Shown: positions 44,012 to 52,173, counted from the first letter of the stretch. The stretch: DNA of 64,000 nucleotides from Rhodopseudomonas sp. BAL398 (GCF_033001325.1 NZ_CP133111.1:5317001-5381000); one strand, 5' to 3'. Program-made: numbers and translations. The notes: a model not told the origin generated them from the sequence alone.

Positions 44012-44150
44012 CGCGTCGGCGCCTGGCGCTTTCCCGCGGGCAGGCGGGGGCCACTAGCCCGTTGGCCGCCGCGACCGCAGCCGGCCTGCTGCCATCCATC
44101 TCGATCTGCCCCACGACTGCCCGAAGGTTCAACTGCGATGACCCTGGAGA

Positions 44151-44177
44151 TGTGGAAGGATCACCTTCGCCATCGTC
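44151..44177 (+). promoter_or_regulatory. Weaker ECF42-like promoter match before the SRPBCC gene
   Basis: TGTGGA (44151-44156), 17 bases, CGTC (44174-44177). The spacing is the same as at the two DGPF genes but the -35-like box has a mismatch, and the start codon at 44191 leaves almost no leader, so the ribosome-binding GGAG at 44180 would be at the transcript end. Low weight. Confidence 0.3.
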
Positions 44178-44190
44178 ACGGAGCCGCAGC

Positions 44191-44724
44191 ATGCTGAAAA
44201 CCATTTCCTTCCTTGTCGCCTTGTTCGCGCTGGCGATTGCCATCGTGCTCGGGCTGGCGCTCAGCAAGCCGGACAAATTTCGCGTCGAGCGAAAAATCAC
44301 CATCAACGCGCCGCCGGCCGAGATCCTGCCGCTGATCAACGATCTGCACCGCTGGCGCGGCTGGTCGCCCTATGAGACCAAGGATCTGGCGATGACCCGC
44401 ACTTATTCCGGCGCCCCAAGCGGCAAGGGCGCGATCTATCAATGGTCCGGCAATAAATATGTCGGGTCCGGCCGGATGGAGATCATCGACAGCACGCCGA
44501 CCAGGATCGTGCTCAAGCTGGATTTCATCGCCCCGTTCGAGAGCCACAACATCTGCGAATTCACGCTGCGCCCGCAAGGCGACGCCACCGAGGTGACCTG
44601 GTCGATGCACGGTCCGACGCCGCTGCTGTCGAAGGTGATGCAGGTGTTCCTCGATATGGACCGGATGATCGGCGATGATTTCGCCGGCGGGCTTGCGAGG
44701 CTGAAGGCGATCGCCGAAAGATAG
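44191..44724 (+). CDS. SRPBCC-family (polyketide-cyclase/START-like) protein with membrane anchor
   Basis: 177-residue protein with an N-terminal hydrophobic segment (ISFLVALFALAIAIVLGLAL) and an SRPBCC lipid/ligand-binding fold behind it (INAPPAEILPLINDLHRWRGWSPYE, VTWSMHGPTPLLSKVMQ). Proteins of this fold bind hydrophobic small molecules. It is downstream of the ECF42 gene by 180 bases and upstream of a VOC-family gene by 26 bases, so it is probably a member of the same functional set. Confidence 0.82.
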   Translation: MLKTISFLVALFALAIAIVLGLALSKPDKFRVERKITINAPPAEILPLINDLHRWRGWSPYETKDLAMTRTYSGAPSGKGAIYQWSGNKYVGSGRMEIIDSTPTRIVLKLDFIAPFESHNICEFTLRPQGDATEVTWSMHGPTPLLSKVMQVFLDMDRMIGDDFAGGLARLKAIAER

Positions 44725-44750
44725 CCGGTCGACAACCCACGGAGCCATCG

Positions 44751-45161
44751 ATGCAGGTTAATCCCTATCTGTTCTTCAACGGCAATTGCCAGGCCGCGTT
44801 CAAATTCTACCAGATGGTGCTGGGCGCCCACATCGAGGATATGCTGACCTGGGCCGACGCGCCGGCCGACGTCACCGTGGCGGCGGACCAGAAGGCCAAG
44901 ATCATGCATGCGCGGCTGACGATCGACGGCGAGGTGCTGATGGGCGGCGACGCCCCTCCCGGCCGTTATCATCCGCCGCAGGGCTTTGCGGTGTCGCTGC
45001 TGGTGCCGAACCCGGCCGACGCCGAGCGCCGCTTCAAGGCCCTGGCCGAAGGCGGCAGCGTCACCATGCCGCTCGGGCCGACCTTCTATTCCAAAGCCTT
45101 CGGCATGTGCGTCGACCGCTTCGGCATCCCCTGGATGGTCAACAGCCCGCTGGAGGATTGA
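44751..45161 (+). CDS. VOC-family PhnB-like protein
   Basis: 136-residue protein of the vicinal-oxygen-chelate fold, PhnB/3-demethylubiquinone methyltransferase-like subgroup. NPYLFFNGNCQAAFKFYQ and FGMCVDRFGIPWMVN are typical. Genes of this type are often next to ECF42/DGPF loci. It does not have a conserved set of metal ligands that I can assign. A fragment of a related gene follows at 45319. Confidence 0.85.
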   Translation: MQVNPYLFFNGNCQAAFKFYQMVLGAHIEDMLTWADAPADVTVAADQKAKIMHARLTIDGEVLMGGDAPPGRYHPPQGFAVSLLVPNPADAERRFKALAEGGSVTMPLGPTFYSKAFGMCVDRFGIPWMVNSPLED

Positions 45162-45179
45162 GCGCCATCCCCGGCCACC

Positions 45180-45314
45180 GTGTCCCGGGCGCGGCGCAGC
45201 GCGCAGCGCTGCTCCGCAGAACCGGGACCCCGGTTGAACGGCGCCTCCACCGGGCCCCCGGATCAGCAGCGCACCACGCCGCCAGAGCGGCTCGCTGCGC
45301 AGCATCCGGGGCAC
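45180..45314. repeat. Palindromic repeat, family D (copy D2)
   Basis: GTGTCCCGGGCGCGGCGCAG to ATCCGGGGCAC, with AGCAGCGCACCACGCCG inside, matching D1 at 34759. It begins 19 bases after the VOC gene and lies immediately before the gene fragment. Confidence 0.8.
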
Positions 45315-45318
45315 GATC

Positions 45319-45363
45319 GACATATGGGTCGACCGCTTCGGCTTTCCCTGGATGGTCAACCCT
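45319..45363 (+). pseudogene. Fragment of a second PhnB-like gene
   Basis: Encodes a short stretch, MWVDRFGFPWMVNP, very like the C-terminal VDRFGIPWMVNS of the intact VOC gene. At DNA level GTCGACCGCTTCGGC and CCCTGGATGGTCAAC are exact in both. There is no start codon context or preceding domain, since repeat D2 lies directly before it. It looks like the tail of a duplicated gene whose rest has been deleted or replaced. Confidence 0.7.
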
Positions 45364-45418
45364 TGCGGGGAGGGCAATCGCCTATGGATTTTCGCCGGCG
45401 ATTACATCGCAGCTCTTC

Positions 45419-45565
45419 ACCCTCCCCTGGAGGGGGAGGGTCGGCTTGGAGCGCGCGAAGCGCGGTGCAAGCCGGGGTGGGGTGAGCCGCACGCACGGCG
45501 GATGACATCTTCGCCACCCCACCCCGCTCGCTGCGCGAGCGACCCTCCCCCTCCAGGGGAGGGTG
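45419..45565. repeat. Palindromic repeat, family G
   Basis: Perfect outer arms CACCCTCCCCTGGAGGGGGA and the reverse complement of the same at 45546-45565. It also has inner GGGGTGGGGTG/CACCCCACCCC. It is related in style to families E and F but has its own ends. It lies between the gene fragment and the convergent SDR gene. Confidence 0.85.
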
Positions 45566-45581
45566 ATCCGCAGCCCCCGAA

Positions 45582-46370
45582 CTATCCGTTGCGGCGTTGC
45601 CCGCGCAGCGTCGGCAGGCCGATGCCGGCGGCGTCGAAGCCGCCATCGACGGCGAGGATCTGGCCGGTGATGTAGCTGGCCTGGTCGCTGCACAAAAAAT
45701 ACACCGCGTCGGCCAATTCGTCCTCGAGCCCATAGCGCGCCAGCGGAATGGCGTCGCGATAATCGGCGCGGATCTCGTCGGAATGCACCGCCTTGGCCAT
45801 CGCGGTATCGACCGGGCCGGGGGCTATGCCATTGACGCGGATGCCGAGCGAAGCCAGTTCCACCGCGCATTGCTTGGTCAGATGCCCGAGCCCGGCCTTG
45901 CTGGAGCCATAGGCCACCCGCAGCGTCGAGGCCCGCAGCGACGAGATCGAGGTGATGTTGACGATGGCGCCGCCGCCGCTATCGCGCATCAGCGGCACCG
46001 CGGCCTGGATCAGCTTGAATGGGCCGGTCAGATTGACGTCCATCACCCGTTGCCATTCGGCATGGCTGGTTTCCATCAGCGGCTTGAACACCGCCACGCC
46101 GGCATTGTTGACCAGCGCGTCGAGCCGGCCAAAACGCTCGGCGATCGCCCCGATCTCGCTGGCGTCCGCGCCGACCTCGGCGACGTCGCAATGCAGTGCC
46201 ATCGTGCGTTCCGGCTGCGCCAGATCGGCGATCGCCGTGCGCAGACCCACGTCATCATTGTCGAGCAGCGCCACCCGCCAGCCTTCGCCGAGAAAACGCC
46301 TGGCCACGGCGAAGCCGATGCCGCGCGCGGCTCCGGTCACCAATGCGACTTTGTCGGGGGAGGAGGTCAT
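45582..46370 (-). CDS. Short-chain dehydrogenase/reductase
   Basis: 262-residue classical SDR. It has the TGAARGIG nucleotide-binding motif, NNAG, catalytic Ser (TSISS) and the YGSSK active-site motif, and a typical C-terminal GGFDAAG loop. NAD(P)-dependent oxidation or reduction of an alcohol/ketone is expected; the substrate is unknown. It is transcribed opposite to most of the island and stands alone. Confidence 0.9.
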   Translation of the reverse strand: MTSSPDKVALVTGAARGIGFAVARRFLGEGWRVALLDNDDVGLRTAIADLAQPERTMALHCDVAEVGADASEIGAIAERFGRLDALVNNAGVAVFKPLMETSHAEWQRVMDVNLTGPFKLIQAAVPLMRDSGGGAIVNITSISSLRASTLRVAYGSSKAGLGHLTKQCAVELASLGIRVNGIAPGPVDTAMAKAVHSDEIRADYRDAIPLARYGLEDELADAVYFLCSDQASYITGQILAVDGGFDAAGIGLPTLRGQRRNG

Positions 46371-46500
46371 GCTGCGTCCTGTGGTGAATCACATTGATGT
46401 GGCTTGCCGGATGCGTTCGGTAACACAAACCGGCGCGCAACCGAACCGGCGTGGCGGTGCGGCCGACGCCGCGCGGAACGAGTCACTGACATCAGGATTA

Positions 46501-46532
46501 CATGATCCCGCGATATGAATTGCGGGATCATG
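46501..46532. promoter_or_regulatory. Perfect inverted repeat before the DUF2934 gene
   Basis: CATGATCCCGC at 46501 and GCGGGATCATG at 46522 form an 11-bp perfect inverted repeat with a 10-base spacer. The ribosome-binding GGGAG follows right after it, 12 bases before the start codon. It may be an operator or an mRNA hairpin that limits translation. Confidence 0.55.
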
Positions 46533-46543
46533 GGAGACATTCG

Positions 46544-46720
46544 ATGGACGATGCAATGCAACAGCGGATCGCGCACCGTGCCCGCGAGATATGGGAAATG
46601 AGCGGCCGCCCGGAAGGCCGCGACGAGGAATTCTGGTTGAAGGCCGAACAGGAAGTCCGCGGCGAAGCCGAGACCTACGAAAAAATTTCCGCCGATCCGA
46701 CGGTCGAAACCAACAGCTAG
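46544..46720 (+). CDS. DUF2934 protein
   Basis: 58-residue protein of the DUF2934 family, common in Rhizobiales. RIAHRAREIWEMSGRPEGRDEEFWLKAEQE is the family core, cited in part as AREIWEMSGRPEG. It is small, soluble and helical. No function is known. The start at 46544 is preferred over 46502 because GGGAG precedes it. Confidence 0.75.
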   Translation: MDDAMQQRIAHRAREIWEMSGRPEGRDEEFWLKAEQEVRGEAETYEKISADPTVETNS

Positions 46721-46862
46721 TCTGCCGAGTGCGCTGTTGCGGCGAAGCAATCCTTGCCTTTCGTCGCTGGATGGTTTCGCGATCGGTCGGCGCTGCGCGC
46801 CAGCCTGAGAGTTTTAGAGTTAAAGTCCGACCGAAAGAAGCCAGTCACATCGCGCTGGATTT

Positions 46863-46970
46863 CGTCATTGCGAGTCGAGGACGGCGCAGTGCGCCGTCCG
46901 AGCGCGAAGCAATCCAGGGGCGCCAAGCGAGGACTGGATTGCTTCGTCGCAACAGCTCCTCGCAATGACG
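46863..46970. repeat. Palindromic repeat, family B (copy B2)
   Basis: GTCATTGCGAGTCGAGG to CTCCTCGCAATGACG, almost identical to B1 at 14777, including the CGGCCTCGAAGGCCTCG tail. It lies in the gap after the DUF2934 gene. Confidence 0.85.
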
Positions 46971-47053
46971 GCCTCGAAGGCCTCGTTTGTGATCGCTTTG
47001 GGTCAGGCTCTCAGCTCGCAACGAGGAAGTCTAATTGATCGGCAAATGTTCGG

Positions 47054-47104
47054 TTGGATTTTAATTTTGTTGGATTTTGAAATTTTCTTGGATTTTGAAA
47101 GAAG
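47054..47104. repeat. AT-rich triple direct repeat
   Basis: TTGGATTTT occurs three times within 45 bases (47054, 47070 and 47088), separated by further A/T-rich sequence. It stands out from its surroundings and lies near the 3' side of a small minus-strand gene; no function is assigned. Confidence 0.55.
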
Positions 47105-47153
47105 TCATGATTGCGGCCCTTCGCGAAGCGGGTTGATCATCGCCGCTTCGCGG

Positions 47154-47273
47154 TCATCGCACATAGAAGACCAGCCCGGCGATCACCAGCATTGCCGCCA
47201 ACGCCAACATATGCGCCATCGCCTGCGAGGCGAGCTGTTTGGTGGAGGCAACCTGTTTGGTGGCATCCTTCAT
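47154..47273 (-). CDS. Small single-span membrane protein (39 residues)
   Basis: ATG at 47273 (minus) is preceded by a good GAGGAG site and opens 39 codons ending at TGA 47154. The N-terminal half is polar (MKDATKQVASTKQLASQ) and the rest is one membrane helix (ALAAMLVIAGLVFYV). This is the style of short inner-membrane peptides. No family is recognised. A longer overlapping frame on the same strand (47137-47361) has no such support. Confidence 0.5.
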   Translation of the reverse strand: MKDATKQVASTKQLASQAMAHMLALAAMLVIAGLVFYVR

Positions 47274-47838
47274 TCGATTCTCCTCGAAATTCGCAATGGA
47301 CCGGATCTGTCCGATTCCGGCGCGCCCTGGTCGCTGGTCTGATCGTTTCGTCCCCGATCAATCAGCTGATGATTGCGCCGGATCGCGCGCGACGCGGATC
47401 CGAACAGCGCAAGTCCCACCTCGCAATCTTGCATCATTCGGGCGAAAAATACAATGCGACGACGGATTGCGGCTTAGTTGCAAGTGGTTGGCGTGCGCGC
47501 GAATCGCGGCGCCCGGACGTACCGCAATGCAATGCGACGACGCGATGCAGCAACGGCGATATCGCGTCGTCGCAATGCCTCACGCGGACGCGCGAAATTC
47601 ACCGCATGCCAACGACGCGTGGTCTGGCGTCGCATCGCAACGCTGCTGTCAGCGCCCCTGCAAGGCGCGGTGGCCGATGGTCGTTTGCGTTGCAGCCTTG
47701 GTCTGCCCAGAGGCGCGACGCGTAGCTCGTCGATGAACGCCGCCCAAGGCTTGCGGCGCATTCCGGACCGACGACGTTGTGCTTGCGGGAACGAAGCAAT
47801 ATCGACAATGATCGGGGCTCGCCGATAGGAGATCGTCG
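47274..47838. other. Gene-poor gap with inverted repeats
   Basis: 565 bases without a supported gene. It has the promoter region of the small membrane gene, a long inverted repeat at 47533-47574, and several recurrences of TGCGACGACG (47455, 47533 and in reverse near 47565). ORFs crossing it on the plus strand (such as 47239-47736) have Arg-rich composition that looks non-coding. Confidence 0.4.
47533..47574. repeat. 14-bp perfect inverted repeat
   Basis: TGCGACGACGCGAT and ATCGCGTCGTCGCA are exact reverse complements separated by 14 bases; with one mismatch the arms reach 17 of 18. No related copy was found elsewhere in the window. Confidence 0.65.
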
Positions 47839-48510
47839 ATGTCGTTGCAGCTCTATTATCACCCGCTGTCGTCGTTCTGTTGGAAGGTGCTGATCGCGTT
47901 GTACGAGACCGATACGCCGTTCACACCGATATTGGTCGATCTCGGCAATCCGACTGAACGCGCGGCGCTGCGCGCGTTGTGGCCGATCGGCAAATTCCCC
48001 GTGCTGCGCGACGACGCCCGCGATGTCGTGCTGCCGGAATCCAGTATTATCATCGAATATCTGGCAACGCATTATCCGGGTCGCGTACCGCTGATCCCCA
48101 CCGAGACCGATCCGGCGCTGCGCACCAGGCTGCGCGACCGCAGCCTCGATCTCTACGTTCATCTGCCGATGCAGAAGATCACCGGCGATCGGCTGCGGCC
48201 GCCTGTGAGCCGGGACGCCCATGGTGTCGGTGAGGCGCGGACGCAGATGCGGACGGCGCTCGACATGTTCGAAGCCGAGACAAGCGATGGCGGTTGGGGC
48301 ATCGGCGAGGCGTTCAGCCTGGCCGATTGCGCTGCGGCGCCGGCGCTGTTCTATGCCGACAAGGTGCTGCCGTTCCGCGCCACCCATCCGAAACTCGCAG
48401 CCTATCTCGATCGCCTGATGGCGCGGCCGTCCTTTGCGCGGGTGCTCGAAGAGGCGCAGCCGTATTTTCATCTGTTCCCGGAGGAGCCGGCCGCTTCCGA
48501 GGCGTCATAA
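47839..48510 (+). CDS. Glutathione S-transferase-family protein
   Basis: 223-residue GST. The N-terminal thioredoxin fold has LYYHPLSSFCWKVLIAL with Cys/Ser in the active-site position, followed by KFPVLRDD and PESSIIIEYL (glutathione-binding Glu-Ser). The C-terminal helical domain contains FSLADCAAAPALFYAD. It may conjugate or isomerise an electrophilic compound. It is 14 bases upstream of the second DGPF promoter, so it is a separate transcription unit or overlaps that control region. Confidence 0.9.
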   Translation: MSLQLYYHPLSSFCWKVLIALYETDTPFTPILVDLGNPTERAALRALWPIGKFPVLRDDARDVVLPESSIIIEYLATHYPGRVPLIPTETDPALRTRLRDRSLDLYVHLPMQKITGDRLRPPVSRDAHGVGEARTQMRTALDMFEAETSDGGWGIGEAFSLADCAAAPALFYADKVLPFRATHPKLAAYLDRLMARPSFARVLEEAQPYFHLFPEEPAASEAS

Positions 48511-48524
48511 ATTTCCGTCGCGCA

Positions 48525-48551
48525 TGTCGGATCGGCGCGGTGCCGCCCGTC
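48525..48551 (+). promoter_or_regulatory. Candidate ECF42 promoter before DGPF gene 2
   Basis: TGTCGG (48525-48530), 17 bases, CGTC (48548-48551). Box sequences and spacing are the same as at 42317. The start codon follows 47 bases after the -10-like box, room for a normal leader. Confidence 0.7.
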
Positions 48552-48598
48552 ATATCGACGGAGCCGGGCGATACCACGGGCTGCAACGGAGAGTGACC

Positions 48599-49012
48599 AT
48601 GCGCTTCATGATGCTGATGATCCCGAAGGGTTATGAGACCGCGGCGCCCGGCACCATGCCGGAGTCCGACGCGGTCGCCGCGATGATGGAATACAACAAG
48701 GCGCTGCACGATGCCGGCGTGCTGATCACCTGCGATGGGCTGCACCCGCCATCGGCCGGCGCGCGGGTGAGCTTCGCCACCGGCAAGCCGCTGGTCACCG
48801 ACGGCCCGTTCGCCGAGGCCAAGGAAGTCTTGGGCGGCTACTGGATGATCGACGTGGCCTCGCGCGACGAGGCGATCGCCTGGGCCAAGCGCTGCCCGGC
48901 CGGGGCGAACGAGATCATCGAGGTCCGCCAGGTCCAGGAGATGGACGACTTCCCCGCCGACATGCGCGAGGTGCTGGACGGCTTCGAGGCGATGCAGGCG
49001 GCGCGCCGCTGA
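48599..49012 (+). CDS. DGPF/YCII-like protein, second copy
   Basis: 137-residue DGPF protein with the signature LVTDGPFAEAKEVLGGYW, similar to the ECF42-linked gene at 42369. It is 4.6 kb from the end of the sigma gene and shares its promoter pattern, so it is a likely second target. The start at ATG 48599 is behind GGAGAG. No function is known for the protein itself. Confidence 0.88.
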   Translation: MRFMMLMIPKGYETAAPGTMPESDAVAAMMEYNKALHDAGVLITCDGLHPPSAGARVSFATGKPLVTDGPFAEAKEVLGGYWMIDVASRDEAIAWAKRCPAGANEIIEVRQVQEMDDFPADMREVLDGFEAMQAARR

Positions 49013-49212
49013 AGCCCTCGGACCCGCGCTGCCCCGAATTCGCCGCAAGATTCGCGCGGCCGTTTTTCGCCGCGGGTTTGCCGTCACTTTGCCGCAAGAA
49101 ATTTGCCCATGATTCCGGTGTCGCCGCCAAGCAGGGCGGCAACGGCAGGCGGGGATAAGCGTCCTCGGCGGGCCAGCCACGCGGCCAATGTTCGTGACCT
49201 TTGCGCGGCCCT

Positions 49213-49233
49213 CATGTAAAAGCCATTCACATG
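49213..49233 (+). promoter_or_regulatory. Imperfect dyad at the TetR start codon
   Basis: CATGTAAAAG-C-CATTCACATG: arms agree with each other at 8 of 10 positions, and the last ATG is the start codon of the TetR gene. The half-site CATTCACA also appears in the stronger operator at 50029. It is a candidate autoregulatory site. Confidence 0.5.
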
Positions 49234-49938
49234 AGCTGGCGCAAGGAAACCCGCCGCGCCGAGCGCGGCTATCATCACGGCAATCTGAAAGAGGCGCTGC
49301 TGCAGGCGGCGCTCGGGCTGATCGCAGAGAAGGGGCCGGGCGGCTTCACCTTTGCGGACGCCGCGCGGACGGCCGGGGTCAGCCCGGCGGCGCCGTATCG
49401 GCATTTCCGCGACCGCGACGATCTTCTGTCCAGCATCGCCCAGCGCGGCTTCGAGAAGTTCGAGATGGAGCTGACCGCGGCCTGGGACGACGGCCGCCCC
49501 GACACCGTCACCGCCTTCGAGCGGGTCGGCAAGGCCTATCTGGCATTCGCCCGCAGCGAGCCGGCCTATTATTCGGCGATGTTCGAATCCGGCCTGCCGG
49601 TCGATCTCAACCCGATGCTGATGGCGGCGTCCGAGCGCGCCTTCGGGGTGATTCGCGCCGCCGCCGAGCGGCTCGCCGCCTTGACGCCGCCCGGCGTGGC
49701 GCGGCCGCCGGCGCTGATGATGGCGCTGCATATCTGGTCGATGGCGCATGGTGTGGCGTCGCTGTTCAGCCGCGGCGACGCGGCGCGGCGCAAGCTGCCG
49801 ATGCCGCCAGAGGACCTGCTGGAAGCCGGCGTGCTGATCTATCTGCGCGGCCTCGGGTTTTCGGGCGAGCCCCCGGCAGCGTCGGAAAAGCCCGCCGAAT
49901 CAAAGCCTTCCGGCCCTTGGGGCGCGGTCCCCAAATAG
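49231..49938 (+). CDS. TetR-family transcriptional regulator
   Basis: 235-residue regulator. Helix-turn-helix: GLIAEKGPGGFTFADAARTAGVS and APYRHFRDRDDLLSSIA. The C-terminal ligand domain includes YYSAMFESGLPVD; the WHG family signature (MSWRK start, YHHGNLKEALL) indicates the large group of TetR/AcrR proteins of unknown ligand. The start at 49231 is preferred over 49201 because of spacing and the dyad. It is divergent from nothing but is followed by the operator-bearing DUF2852 gene, which is its likely target. Confidence 0.88.
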   Translation: MSWRKETRRAERGYHHGNLKEALLQAALGLIAEKGPGGFTFADAARTAGVSPAAPYRHFRDRDDLLSSIAQRGFEKFEMELTAAWDDGRPDTVTAFERVGKAYLAFARSEPAYYSAMFESGLPVDLNPMLMAASERAFGVIRAAAERLAALTPPGVARPPALMMALHIWSMAHGVASLFSRGDAARRKLPMPPEDLLEAGVLIYLRGLGFSGEPPAASEKPAESKPSGPWGAVPK

Positions 49939-50000
49939 GTTCACTCAATTATATTTGAGCGCACCGATTCCGCTTTTTCACGTCGTCCTTGTTCCTCAAC

Positions 50001-50028
50001 TTGACAACCGGCCGGGATGGTTTACGTA
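50001..50028 (+). promoter_or_regulatory. Promoter of the DUF2852 gene
   Basis: TTGACA at 50001-50006, 16 bases, then TACGTA at 50023-50028, a sigma-70-type pair. The operator dyad starts at the next base. Confidence 0.55.
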
Positions 50029-50051
50029 TGTGAATGTTATTTACATTCACA
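50029..50051 (+). promoter_or_regulatory. Strong dyad operator before the DUF2852 gene
   Basis: TGTGAATGT and ACATTCACA are perfect 9-bp inverted arms separated by TATTT. It lies immediately downstream of the -10-like box, a position where a repressor blocks transcription. TetR-type dyads look like this; the TetR gene at 49231 carries a weaker copy of the half-site. Confidence 0.75.
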
Positions 50052-50087
50052 CGGCGATGGTGCCGGTGATGGTGGTAGGAGAGGCTG

Positions 50088-50564
50088 ATGGCCGACACCG
50101 CGGGTTTCAATCGTTGGAGCGCTGCCGAGGAGCGCCGCTATCCGCAGCCGATGCTGCGGTCACCGTGGCATCCCGGATGGATCGTCATGACCGTTTTGGG
50201 TTTCATCATCTGGTGGCCGATCGGTCTGGCACTTCTCTTCTTCACGCTAGGGAGCAGGAAAATGGGTTGTTGGGATAATGGCGATCGCTTCGCCAACAAG
50301 ATGGAGCGGATGCAGCACAAGATGGAGCGCATGAAGGGCCGCATGGAGCGCAGCGGCTTCGGCTTCGGCCCGCCCTCCAGCGGCAACCGCGCCTTCGACG
50401 AGTATCGCGTCGAGACGCTGCGCCGGCTCGAGGAAGAGCAGGTCCAGTTCAAGGAATTCCTCGATCGGCTGCGCCACGCCAAGGACAAGGAAGAATTCGA
50501 CGCCTTCATGGCGCAGCAGCGGCCGCGGCCGACCACCCCGCCGAACGATCAGCCCCAGGGCTGA
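50088..50564 (+). CDS. DUF2852 membrane protein
   Basis: 158-residue protein of the DUF2852 family found in alphaproteobacteria. After a polar N terminus there is one or two membrane helices (WIVMTVLGFIIWWPIGLALLFFTLG), then a long amphipathic charged helix region with ANKMERMQHKMERMKGRMERS and RVETLRRLEEEQVQFKEFLD, probably coiled-coil. The function is unknown. It is controlled by the operator at 50029 and ended by a good terminator, so it is a single-gene unit. Confidence 0.85.
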   Translation: MADTAGFNRWSAAEERRYPQPMLRSPWHPGWIVMTVLGFIIWWPIGLALLFFTLGSRKMGCWDNGDRFANKMERMQHKMERMKGRMERSGFGFGPPSSGNRAFDEYRVETLRRLEEEQVQFKEFLDRLRHAKDKEEFDAFMAQQRPRPTTPPNDQPQG

Positions 50565-50587
50565 GCCACTCCAACAGCAAGATTGTC

Positions 50588-50618
50588 ACCGCCCGCCTGT
50601 CCACCAGGCGGGCGGTTT
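50588..50618 (+). terminator. Rho-independent terminator of the DUF2852 gene
   Basis: ACCGCCCGCCTG and CAGGCGGGCGGT form a stable stem with loop TCCAC, followed by TT. It closes the accessory island before tolQ. Confidence 0.85.
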
Positions 50619-50896
50619 GCGTTGTAAGGGGTTCAGAACACCCACATTCTCAAGGCGAAATCCAGCTTGGTAACCCTACCTTAACCAAGATTAGCGATTG
50701 GTTAGGGGCGCAAGGATGCGCCGATAGCCCTCGTTTTGACACGTTGGCAGGGGATGGAGGGCCCGGCTTCGGACGGGCCATCCCATGCGACAGACTCAGA
50801 ATTAGGTGTCGGCGCTTCGTCGCCAGAAGCGGCGCGTGGTCGGATCGGCCGCGACCCGCCGCATAGCTAGACCATTGCGTTGAGAGGATATTGACG
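50619..50896. other. Promoter region of tolQ
   Basis: Together with the terminator about 330 bases without a gene. CCTTAACCAA and TTGGTTAGGG (near 50670-50705) form an inverted pair with one mismatch. TTGACA at 50736 lacks a good -10 partner. The repositioned tolQ must be served by a promoter here, since ybgC is 12 kb away. Confidence 0.45.
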
Positions 50897-51610
<714 letters not shown>

Positions 51611-51647
51611 CGAACCAATATGACAAGCGCAGCGTGAGCACCACACC

Positions 51648-52121
51648 ATGGGGATGAATTCGGCAGGAGCATCAGGCGGCGGAGGTCGACGCGGACGGCG
51701 TCGCGCCCCGGTGATGGCCGAGATCAACGTCACCCCGATGGTTGACGTGATGTTGGTGCTGCTGATCATCTTCATGGTCGCGGCGCCGCTGATGACGTCG
51801 ACGATCGATATCGATTTGCCGGTGGCGCGCGGCGGCACCTCGCTGGCGTCGAACGCCCCGCCGCTGACGCTGTCGGTGAAGCGCACCGGCGGCAGCTGCA
51901 ATTCGCAAGTGGAATTGTACTTGGGCGACACCTTGATCCCGGCGTCCGAATTGGAGGCCAAGATCAAGGCCGTGCGCGAGACTCGAACCGACGCCGACAG
52001 CGTGGTCTATCTTCGGGGCGACAAGGACGTTTGCTATACCGATATGATGAAGCTGCTGGGCACCATTCGGACCGCCGGCTTCAAGGCCAATATCGTCATC
52101 GTTCCCGAACAGGGAACTTGA
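51648..52121 (+). CDS. tolR: TolR, Tol-Pal system
   Basis: ExbD/TolR-family protein of 157 residues with a single N-terminal membrane helix (MVDVMLVLLIIFMVAAPLM) that carries the conserved Asp for proton flow. A Gly/Arg-rich cytoplasmic stretch precedes the helix and the periplasmic domain follows (SELEAKIKAVRETR). The mature part contains two cysteines. It follows tolQ in the expected order. Confidence 0.95.
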   Translation: MGMNSAGASGGGGRRGRRRAPVMAEINVTPMVDVMLVLLIIFMVAAPLMTSTIDIDLPVARGGTSLASNAPPLTLSVKRTGGSCNSQVELYLGDTLIPASELEAKIKAVRETRTDADSVVYLRGDKDVCYTDMMKLLGTIRTAGFKANIVIVPEQGT

Positions 52122-52173
52122 TGCGGATGACTGGCGCGACGCCGGCAACTGGAACGGAGCAGGAATCCTGAAC

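Noticed and set aside
47239-47736. Plus-strand frame crossing the gap before the GST gene
   Set aside because: Arg/Ala/Cys-rich composition, no ribosome-binding site, and it covers the small minus-strand membrane ORF promoter.
50736-50765. TTGACA before tolQ as a promoter
   Set aside because: No -10-like sequence follows at 16-18 bases; only GC-rich sequence is there.
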